IMG/VR virus record: IMGVR_UViG_3300013100_000194
Location: 1-24,361 of that record
DNA length: 24,361 nucleotides
Origin: a virus
Direction: 5' to 3' (one strand)
The notes under the pieces are model-generated. The model was not told where the DNA came from. It saw only the letters and a program-made list of their open reading frames with translations, and searched no databases. Within the stretch, counting starts at the first letter, position 1; the number at the start of each line of letters is the position of its first letter. Shown in pieces: positions 5,051 to 10,345 of this stretch. A program made the position numbers and the translations under genes.

Positions 5051-5259
5051 TACATTCTCCAGATGAACAATCGTCCCCTAAATTTTCTAAGGAATTTGCC
5101 AACATTCAGCATTCCATAATCCTTGGCATTGCCAAGCCAGCAATACAAAAGCCAGCCAGCAACATAGGCCAGCAATATAAGCCTGAATAGTATGCCAAGT
5201 GCAATAACCCATAGCACCATGAATCCTATCCATAGTGATATTGCATAGACAATTTCCAT
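5050..5259 (-). CDS. Small membrane protein, 69 aa
   Basis: The start at 5259 (MEIVYAISLWIGFMVLWVIA) has GGGAG at seven bases. Upstream in-frame starts at 5283 and 5295 have poor sites and would run into the inverted repeat. Hydrophobic residues fill about 3-42 (two adjoining transmembrane segments), followed by a basic tail with KFLRKFRGR, which predicts a cytoplasmic C-terminus. Function is unknown. It is the first gene of a three-gene unit preceded by an unusual 13-bp inverted repeat. Confidence 0.8.
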   Translation of the reverse strand: MEIVYAISLWIGFMVLWVIALGILFRLILLAYVAGWLLYCWLGNAKDYGMLNVGKFLRKFRGRLFIWRM

Positions 5260-5275
5260 GTTGTACTCCCATTTG

Positions 5276-5342
5276 TTTGTCATGCCTGCTACCACACTCT
5301 GGTGTTAAGTGGCTTATCCCCACAAATAACAGGCATGACAAA
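5276..5342. repeat. 13-bp perfect inverted repeat upstream of the membrane gene
   Basis: TTTGTCATGCCTG (5276-5288) and CAGGCATGACAAA (5330-5342) are perfect inverted copies with a 41-base centre that itself holds an ACAC/GTGT hairpin. As RNA it would fold in the leader of the 69-aa gene. The outer TGTCATG/CATGACA matches the closing stem of the module at 3974-4057. Confidence 0.7.
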
Positions 5343-5368
5343 GCACACTAGGGATTAGCTAGTGTGCT
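5342..5368. terminator. 10-bp hairpin after the 194-aa gene
   Basis: AGCACACTAG (5342-5351) pairs with CTAGTGTGCT (5359-5368) around a 7-base loop. On the minus strand TTTG follows the stem, so this is a plausible terminator for the 194-aa gene that ends at 5394. Confidence 0.6.
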
Positions 5369-5393
5369 AGGTGTTGTCAAATGTAATTATTGT

Positions 5394-5978
5394 TTAGGCG
5401 GTGAGCGATTCCAGCGTCTTGATTTCCTCGGCCACCTTATCCGTATTGCCAGCATCGGCAATGATGGCATCGAAGTGGCACAAGGCCAAAACCTGCCTGA
5501 TAGTGGCATCATTGACAGCCACGTCAATCATATCTGCTACCTTAGGATCATCCACAACCTTAGCTTGTGCCAGCTTATGGTTCTTGATGACAGCTTGCAA
5601 GGCAGCTTCAAGGCTGAATCCCTTGAATGGTTGCTGAATCTTCAGCTCCCACCACATGGTAGCCTTAGCCTCGTCCAGCGTGGCCAGAATAGCTTTCTTG
5701 AAATCCTTTTCAGTGAAGCCGGTGAAGCCTTCATCATTCAGGGAAAGATTGCCATACTTCTTGAACCATTCGACAATGGCCTTACCATTGACAGTGTTTC
5801 CAAGACCGTCAACCAGACGGCTGGCGACAGTCCAATCCCCATGTGTGCCCATGTGAAGGACAGTGGCAACAAGGGCTACCTGAATGTGAACACGTGCACT
5901 CTGCACACTCTTGATAGCCTTGTCCTGCAAGGCTTCAAGTCCCTTAGTATCCTTAGCTGTCACATATTTGATAGTCAT
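5394..5978 (-). CDS. Hypothetical phage protein, 194 aa
   Basis: The start at 5978 (MTIKYVTAKDTKGLEALQDK) has AGGA seven bases upstream and overlaps the stop of a 15-codon leader frame (ATGA). The protein is soluble and mostly helical, with a His/Gly segment LHMGTHGDW (about 41-49), WWELK near the middle, and a valine/aspartate-rich C-terminal third. It resembles abundant uncharacterised early phage proteins, but I recognise no domain. The gene is richer in G and C and uses more CTG, GCC and GTG codons than the neighbouring operon. This may mark high expression or a different origin. Confidence 0.85.
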   Translation of the reverse strand: MTIKYVTAKDTKGLEALQDKAIKSVQSARVHIQVALVATVLHMGTHGDWTVASRLVDGLGNTVNGKAIVEWFKKYGNLSLNDEGFTGFTEKDFKKAILATLDEAKATMWWELKIQQPFKGFSLEAALQAVIKNHKLAQAKVVDDPKVADMIDVAVNDATIRQVLALCHFDAIIADAGNTDKVAEEIKTLESLTA

Positions 5979-6022
5979 AGCACTTTCCTTTGGTTTAAGT
6001 TTCGCCGGACAATATTGTCCAT
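5975..6022 (-). CDS. Possible 15-aa leader peptide
   Basis: The frame reads MDNIVRRNLNQRKVL. It has AAGGGTG upstream of its ATG, and its stop overlaps the ATG of the 194-aa gene (ATGA). Its first codons lie in the perfect 14-base palindrome GGACAATATTGTCC (6007-6020). It may couple or regulate translation of the next gene. Confidence 0.4.
   Translation of the reverse strand: MDNIVRRNLNQRKVL
6007..6020. promoter_or_regulatory. 14-base perfect palindrome GGACAATATTGTCC
   Basis: A perfect dyad just upstream of the 194-aa gene and inside the leader frame. It could be an operator or an RNA hairpin that masks the leader start. Confidence 0.4.
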
Positions 6023-6035
6023 TGTTCACCCTTGC

Positions 6036-6110
6036 TTAGAACGTCTTGCTTAACACACTCTTTCCGTTGATAATAATAACAGTCCATCCATGCTTGATCC
6101 ACTGATTCAT
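6036..6110 (-). CDS. Small 24-aa peptide
   Basis: MNQWIKHGWTVIIINGKSVL begins at 6110 with AAGGAG about eight bases upstream, a strong ribosome site lying in the last codons of the preceding 69-aa gene. The peptide has one hydrophobic strand (WTVIIING) and a basic end. No family is recognised. The ribosome site supports it as a real gene. Confidence 0.55.
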   Translation of the reverse strand: MNQWIKHGWTVIIINGKSVLSKTF

Positions 6111-6111
6111 G

Positions 6112-6321
6112 TTACTTACTCCTTGCCTTGCAACGAATTGGTTTCTTTCCACTCTTTTCATAGAAGCCGGTAGTATTAACTTTAGTCCGGCCAATCCTAA
6201 ACGTAAACATTCCCTTGTGTTCTTTCCTGGCTTCTGCCGTCTTAATACTAGCAAGCTGCACAATCTTAGCTTGCCGCTGAATGGCTTTGTTATGTTTTTG
6301 GAACTGCGGACGTAAATCCAT
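6112..6321 (-). CDS. Small basic protein, 69 aa
   Basis: The start at 6321 (MDLRPQFQKHNKAIQRQAKI) has GGAG six bases upstream; a TTG further up would include the ribosome site and is rejected. The N-terminal half is a basic helix rich in Gln, Lys and Arg. The C-terminal half has strands FTFRIGRTKV and many Lys/Arg, with a strongly basic tail. This suggests nucleic-acid binding, by inference only. It is the first gene of the leftward cluster after the long intergenic region, 26 bases from an AATGTATCCTA inverted repeat. Confidence 0.75.
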   Translation of the reverse strand: MDLRPQFQKHNKAIQRQAKIVQLASIKTAEARKEHKGMFTFRIGRTKVNTTGFYEKSGKKPIRCKARSK

Positions 6322-6346
6322 AGTATTCTCCAAGAGTTAGTTTGAG

Positions 6347-6414
6347 AATGTATCCTAACCTACATGACTAACATTGTTAGATCATTAGCTCCCGCCTATC
6401 AGCTAGGATACATT
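6347..6414. promoter_or_regulatory. Inverted AATGTATCCTA elements (possible divergent phage promoters)
   Basis: AATGTATCCTA (6347-6357) and its perfect inverse TAGGATACATT (6404-6414) flank an inner palindrome CTAACA-T-TGTTAG (6368-6380). Read leftward, the right copy is TAATGTATC, eight of nine bases of the tAATGTATA element I recall for phiEco32 sigma-dependent promoters. It lies about 90 bases upstream of the first leftward gene. It could equally be an operator or RNA stem. Confidence 0.4.
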
Positions 6415-6458
6415 AGCAAGCTAACGCTTGCCGCCATAATGATGGCTACATTAGTTAG

Positions 6459-6478
6459 TCAAGGAATAATATCCTTGA
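6459..6478. terminator. 7-bp hairpin TCAAGGA/TCCTTGA
   Basis: A perfect stem with a 6-base loop. There is no U-run, so the terminator role is uncertain; it may be an operator dyad. Confidence 0.35.
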
Positions 6479-7068
6479 GCCTAATGCTTAACGGGGCATA
6501 ATCAAAAAGACCTATGGCATGCCGTTCCATCCAAGTCCACAATGCATACCAGTTGCCAGCTGGCGCTTTCTAGACCATGTTGCCTGCGATGGTAGCAGGG
6601 GGACACTCACCGATGCCTGTCCCGCGACTCTGCCCTATATTCGCCTAGCGGCATGGCGGGGGATTTATACACTCCCTAGTGACGTCTGAGCTATCATGGA
6701 ACCATTGGCGTCAGCCTTTAGCACTCCAATCATCACCCCTACGCCTAGACCTATTGCCTAGTACAGTTGTCTGGCCTAATGGCTGCCAAGTAGGACCGTT
6801 TCCCTTTCCACGATTCACACTATACTCGCCCTTTCCTGAATCTAAGCTGAATAACCCATGCCATCCAGCCTTAACATTTTTCTAACATTTAACACTGTTA
6901 CCAGCATTGCATTACAACATACCATGGCTTACTTCGAAGGCACAAGCCTACACATTCAGCCAGTCACACAACACCCGTTCCCTTCATCCGTTGGCATCAC
7001 GCAGGTCTATGCAAGCCGCTGCTATCCATGTGATTGGATGGTTGTCTAGTTGACGGTTAAAGCTTACC

Positions 7069-7119
7069 AGTCATAACGTTAAGCTAACGTGAAGCAAGTG
7101 TTAACAAAACGTTATGACT
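7069..7119. repeat. 12-bp inverted repeat downstream of the 48-aa gene
   Basis: AGTCATAACGTT (7069-7080) and AACGTTATGACT (7108-7119) are perfect inverses. The centre can form a second stem (CGTTA/TAACG, 7078-7090, or GTTAA/TTAAC). It lies just past the stop of the leftward 48-aa gene and could be its transcript end or a structured RNA. Confidence 0.55.
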
Positions 7120-7127
7120 TGTGAGCC

Positions 7128-7274
7128 TTATGCTTCCTGTACAACCTTTGTACATACTGCGCCTTTTGCTTCCATGTCACCAACGAATTGGACAACATAA
7201 GCCCGGTCACCCTTGATTGTACTAGCGCCATCGCCTAGCACTGGGTGAGTCCATTCGATATACCAAGTATGCAT
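7128..7274 (-). CDS. Small 48-aa protein
   Basis: The frame starts MHTWYIEWTHPVLGDGASTI and ends CTKVVQEA. Composition (balanced charge, alternating strands YVVQFVGD, no rare-codon clusters) looks coding, and the gene stands alone in a region otherwise devoid of genes. The ribosome site is weak (GAGA about nine bases upstream). A promoter-like TCATGTATAAT lies about 95 bases upstream on the same strand. Function is unknown. Confidence 0.5.
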   Translation of the reverse strand: MHTWYIEWTHPVLGDGASTIKGDRAYVVQFVGDMEAKGAVCTKVVQEA

Positions 7275-7367
7275 GTTAATAGTCTCGGTTAGGATTTGTG
7301 CCAAGCATACATGCTAGACCCATGCCAACCAATGCCAAAGAATGAAAGAAGTATGTAAGACATTGAT

Positions 7368-7376
7368 TATACATGA
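7368..7376 (-). promoter_or_regulatory. Promoter-like TCATGTATA(AT)
   Basis: On the minus strand TCATGTATA matches eight of nine bases of the tAATGTATA element I recall from phiEco32, and it also reads as a TATAAT -10 box. No good -35 is seen. It would serve the leftward 48-aa gene. Confidence 0.3.
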
Positions 7377-7399
7377 CATTTAGTTTACGCCTAGCATGC

Positions 7400-7419
7400 A
7401 TGTAAAGGAAGCTTTACAT
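7400..7419. repeat. 8-bp hairpin ATGTAAAG-GAAG-CTTTACAT
   Basis: A perfect 8-bp stem with a GAAG tetraloop and no U-run. It lies just upstream (on the minus strand) of the promoter-like site at 7368-7376. Confidence 0.45.
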
Positions 7420-7440
7420 CTATGGCAGGTGACACAACTG

Positions 7441-7483
7441 GTCACATTGTGACAATGATTGTCAGTGTGTGACGCTTTGCGTC
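7441..7483. promoter_or_regulatory. Cluster of overlapping palindromes (operator or origin candidate)
   Basis: Within 43 bases there are GTCACA-T-TGTGAC (7441-7453), TGACAAT-G-ATTGTCA (7450-7464), an outer GTCACA/TGTGAC pair (7441-7446/7468-7473) and GACGC-TTT-GCGTC (7471-7483). Overlapping odd-length dyads of this kind are typical of repressor operators or origin sites. Confidence 0.5.
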
Positions 7484-7533
7484 TATAGATAAGGCAAGTC
7501 CTTGATTGATAAGGGAAAGGGATTGGACTTGTG

Positions 7534-7562
7534 TTGAGAGAGGCAATGCACCACTATATGTT
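7534..7562 (+). promoter_or_regulatory. Possible sigma-70-type promoter
   Basis: TTGAGA (7534-7539) and TATGTT (7557-7562) are 17 bases apart, giving five and four matches to the consensus hexamers. It faces the structural operon. The prediction is weak. Confidence 0.25.
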
Positions 7563-7570
7563 GTGTTTGC

Positions 7571-7584
7571 TATGTTATAACATA
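7571..7584. promoter_or_regulatory. 14-base perfect palindrome TATGTTATAACATA
   Basis: A perfect dyad just downstream of the promoter-like pair at 7534-7562, flanked by TTGT (7561-7564) and ACAA (7584-7587). It is a possible operator. Confidence 0.35.
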
Positions 7585-7761
7585 ACAATTGCCAGAAATT
7601 TCTAGGAATGCATGTCAAGGGGTGATAAGGGGGGTTAGGGGTGCTGGATATAAGTGCATTGCAACTACAATTTTTCTAAACAAAATTACACACTTACAAA
7701 AATATTAAAAATAAATAAAGTCTTTTTCCTAAAATCGGGGTCTATATACATATAAGACTTA

Positions 7762-7767
7762 TATAAT
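7762..7767 (+). promoter_or_regulatory. Perfect TATAAT box
   Basis: An exact -10 hexamer in an A/T-rich tract about 200 bases upstream of the tailspike gene. The -35 region is poor, so an activator or a phage factor would be needed. Confidence 0.3.
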
Positions 7768-7810
7768 AGTGAACGAAGTGAACATTATCCTTATTTAGTC
7801 TTAAGTGAAC
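7768..7810. repeat. Three direct AGTGAAC repeats
   Basis: AGTGAAC occurs at 7768-7774, 7776-7782 and 7804-7810, directly downstream of the TATAAT box. The first two are 8 bases apart. They may be protein-binding sites controlling the structural operon. Confidence 0.4.
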
Positions 7811-7817
7811 AATTAGT

Positions 7818-7845
7818 CCTATGTTGCAAAAAGCAGCAACATAGG
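7818..7845. repeat. 10-bp hairpin CCTATGTTGC/GCAACATAGG
   Basis: A perfect 10-bp stem with an 8-base A-rich loop in the presumed 5' leader of the structural mRNA. It has no U-run, so it is more likely a stabilising or processing hairpin than a terminator. Confidence 0.5.
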
Positions 7846-7929
7846 TAGTAGATCAAAAGCATGATAAGAGGGAGCATGTTAATGCGACCCTTATCAATTA
7901 CTAACCCTTGTCTATGGATAGACTTGGTA

Positions 7930-7946
7930 CAGTTCTAGAAGAACTG
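7930..7946. repeat. 7-bp hairpin CAGTTCT-AGA-AGAACTG
   Basis: A perfect stem ending 18 bases before the tailspike start codon and overlapping the end of an 18-codon leader frame. It could influence tailspike translation. Confidence 0.45.
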
Positions 7947-7964
7947 CCCTTGGAGTAAATAAGG

Positions 7965-9833
7965 ATGACAGACATAGTTTTAAATAATATAACCTCTGGT
8001 TATAATATCAGTAAGATGAACTCCAACTTTAATACTATCAAAAATAGTATTAATACTGATGTTCTTAATTTAGTTGGTGGTAATAACATCTTACAGCAAG
8101 ATATAGACTTAAATAGTAATGATTTACTAAATGTAAGTATTATTGATGCTGAGGTTGTTAGGATAAATGGAGAACCAATCACTACTAGTCAGTTTGTAGT
8201 TGGTCCCGGAGTTATTGGTGATAATGAATTAAGTCCTAATGGATTAAGCTCTAGTAAAATTAATTTTAAACAAACTGGTGCAGGATCAGTACAAAGATCA
8301 GTACAGGATAAACTTTTAGATACAGTTTCTGTATTTGACTGGATGACACCAGCACAAATCAATGATGTTAGAAATCATACTAATTCTATTGATGTTACTG
8401 CTGCATTACAAGCATGCTTTACAGCATCTGCTGGTAAACAAGTTATACTTCCCACTGGTATTTATAAAATTACAGCTCCACTAATTTTACCAGTGGCTAC
8501 TTATCTTTTAGGTGATGGCAATAAAGCAACATACCTATACTTCACTTTAGCATCAGGATCAACTGCTAGATTAATTTCAATTAATGCAGGAGCACCATCA
8601 GGAGTACAATATGGTGGTGGTATAGCTAACATTGGTATTAATGATTTTACACCAAACTCATTTACTACGGGTATTTATGTAGAAGATGTAGTTGGAGCTA
8701 AGTTTGAAAATATCAACTTAACTAATATGTCTTTTGGTATGTCATTTCTAAATGGCTCAAACATTATTATCAACCTTAATATATCAAATCTATCAAACCC
8801 AACTACAGCAGTTGGTGTAATGGCAGATGGACTACAATGTGGTTTAGGTATTACTGATAGTATTATTCAGTCTAGTACTGTAATTGGTGAACAAATTTCA
8901 ATAGGATATTATTTTACTGGCGGTGCTTCACCAACAATGCATGCTGCTAATACTTATGGTTGTAGTATTGGTTGTAGAATTAATGCTGTAGGAGTTTCTA
9001 CATATTGGCCACAACTTATTGGTTGTCAATTTGATACAGCTAGTGATACAGGTCTACTATTAGATTGTGGTGTAGGTGGTAATATTTATGGGTTGATAAT
9101 AGAAGATTTATGGTCTAGTACATTTGATGGTTATGGTGTACATATCTCTCCTGGAGCTGGTACAATTAATGGTGTTAGTATAAATGGTGGTAGAATATAT
9201 GCTAATAAGTTAGGTGGTATTTTCATAGAAGGTGGTAATAACCTAAAGTTTAATAATTTAGAGCTTTCTGGAAATGGTAACTTTACTAACCCGGCTGTCT
9301 CAGTACAAGGACCAACATCTAATTTAAGTTTTATTGGTGGTAGATATGGACCAAGTGCTCAATTTGGATCTACACAATTATATGGTATTTTATTTGGAAC
9401 TTATGCTATCAGTAATGTTATAATTGATGGTATTGATCTCTCTGGAAATATCAATGATGGTTTTCTCAGTACATCTACTACACCAGTTTCTGTTTATTTT
9501 GGAAATAATATTGGTTATAGTGCTAATACTCCAATTGCACCAACATTACTTAATTCATGGGTTAACTTTGGTTCAGGGCAAGATACTGTAGGTTATTATA
9601 AAGATTCTAGTGGAACAGTAAGATTAAAAGGATTAATTAAGTCCGGTACTTTAGGTGCCACTGCATTTATATTACCTGTTGGATTTCGTCCAGCAGAAGT
9701 ACGTTATTTTGCATGTTGGTCCAATAGTGCTTTCGGTGGATGTAATGTTGGTTCAGATGGTCAAGTATCCATTGCTAATGGATCTAATGTATCTTTTTCT
9801 CTTGCTGGTATATCCTTTAAAGCTGAACAATAA
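7965..9833 (+). CDS. Tailspike / tail fibre protein with beta-helix
   Basis: A 622-aa receptor-binding protein. Residues about 1-100 form a virion-attachment region. Residues 103-127 carry the tailspike motif TGAGSVQRSVQDKLLDTVSV, known from many phage spikes just before a pectate-lyase-like right-handed beta-helix. ALQACFTASAGKQVILPTGIY (about 147-166) is the usual first beta-helix segment. About 170-530 is rich in Gly, Asn, Ser and Ile with repeated strands, as expected for the helix. The C-terminus (about 540-622) has YKDSSGTVRLKGLIKSG and LPVGFRPA, a common receptor-binding or trimerisation tip. GGAG lies nine bases before the ATG. A depolymerase activity is possible, but the catalytic residues are not evident. 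Unusually, it precedes the terminase genes. Confidence 0.9.
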   Translation: MTDIVLNNITSGYNISKMNSNFNTIKNSINTDVLNLVGGNNILQQDIDLNSNDLLNVSIIDAEVVRINGEPITTSQFVVGPGVIGDNELSPNGLSSSKINFKQTGAGSVQRSVQDKLLDTVSVFDWMTPAQINDVRNHTNSIDVTAALQACFTASAGKQVILPTGIYKITAPLILPVATYLLGDGNKATYLYFTLASGSTARLISINAGAPSGVQYGGGIANIGINDFTPNSFTTGIYVEDVVGAKFENINLTNMSFGMSFLNGSNIIINLNISNLSNPTTAVGVMADGLQCGLGITDSIIQSSTVIGEQISIGYYFTGGASPTMHAANTYGCSIGCRINAVGVSTYWPQLIGCQFDTASDTGLLLDCGVGGNIYGLIIEDLWSSTFDGYGVHISPGAGTINGVSINGGRIYANKLGGIFIEGGNNLKFNNLELSGNGNFTNPAVSVQGPTSNLSFIGGRYGPSAQFGSTQLYGILFGTYAISNVIIDGIDLSGNINDGFLSTSTTPVSVYFGNNIGYSANTPIAPTLLNSWVNFGSGQDTVGYYKDSSGTVRLKGLIKSGTLGATAFILPVGFRPAEVRYFACWSNSAFGGCNVGSDGQVSIANGSNVSFSLAGISFKAEQ

Positions 9834-9835
9834 TT

Positions 9836-10345
9836 ATGGTTGATAAAAGTAAATTTAAAGATGCTCAAGGTAAATTCATTACTCAAGGACTTTTCCTTGA
9901 AAGTAATTATGATGCATCTCAAGCAGTATATACATTCAAAGATTATGATCATGAGTGGAGAGGTACTATCTACCCCTCCCTTAAATTACTCTATCTAAAA
10001 GAGGAAGATCCTACAGAATATCTATTTGCTGAAAAGCATTTATGTGGATGGCCTCATTGGAAAAGGCTTTGTGCTAATGTTATTGTACGTAGATATATTG
10101 ATGAATGGCGTGAAGAGCTTGAACTTAAACTTAGAGCATATGCTGTTAGAGAAATGCAAGCTTTAGTTAATAGTGAGAATGGTAATTTCCAAGCAGCTAA
10201 ATATCTTGCTGAGAAAGGTTGGGATAAGAGAGCTGCTGGTAGACCATCTAAAGCAGAGATTGAGAAGAGAGCAGCTATTGAAAAACATATCAGTGATGAA
10301 TTTGCTGGTGATGTTAAGAGACTAGAAGATTATAGGAAATCATAA
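9836..10345 (+). CDS. Terminase small subunit
   Basis: A 169-aa protein directly before the large terminase and overlapping it by one base (TAATG). Residues about 80-125 (RRYIDEWREELELKLRAYAV and following) are helical. The C-terminal half has KGWDKRAAGRPSKAEIEKRA, a basic hinge typical of podovirus small terminases, which bind DNA and recruit the large subunit. The assignment rests on position and composition. No strong ribosome site is seen, and coupling to the tailspike stop two bases upstream is likely. Confidence 0.85.
   Translation: MVDKSKFKDAQGKFITQGLFLESNYDASQAVYTFKDYDHEWRGTIYPSLKLLYLKEEDPTEYLFAEKHLCGWPHWKRLCANVIVRRYIDEWREELELKLRAYAVREMQALVNSENGNFQAAKYLAEKGWDKRAAGRPSKAEIEKRAAIEKHISDEFAGDVKRLEDYRKS

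Larger units (their letters stand above)
6415..7127. other. Long stretch without a convincing gene
   Basis: This region is richer in G+C than the rest of the window. I find no minus- or plus-strand gene with a good start. A minus-strand frame running from 6881 to 6459 is open apart from three stops (TGA at 6711-6713, TAG at 6645-6647, TAG at 6570-6572) and could be a decayed gene. Several tiny frames with stop-start overlaps occur at 6840-7036. The palindrome GCCAGCTGGC is at 6555-6564. Confidence 0.4.
7275..7964. other. Long regulatory region upstream of the structural operon
   Basis: No gene is convincing here. It holds hairpins at 7400-7419, 7818-7845 and 7930-7946, a palindrome cluster at 7441-7483, a 14-base palindrome at 7571-7584, G-rich DNA at 7618-7640, an A/T-rich tract at 7672-7730, three AGTGAAC repeats at 7768-7810, and a short 18-codon frame (7882-7938) with GGGAG upstream. 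It probably carries divergent promoters and operators, and perhaps a replication origin. Confidence 0.5.

Noticed and set aside
6679-7049. Plus-strand frames of 60-70 codons
   Set aside because: They lack ribosome sites, are rich in Pro, Ser and Phe as in antisense frames, and face away from their neighbours.
7441-7483. CRISPR-like or iteron array
   Set aside because: The dyads overlap and there are no evenly spaced direct repeats with spacers; no cas-like genes are present.
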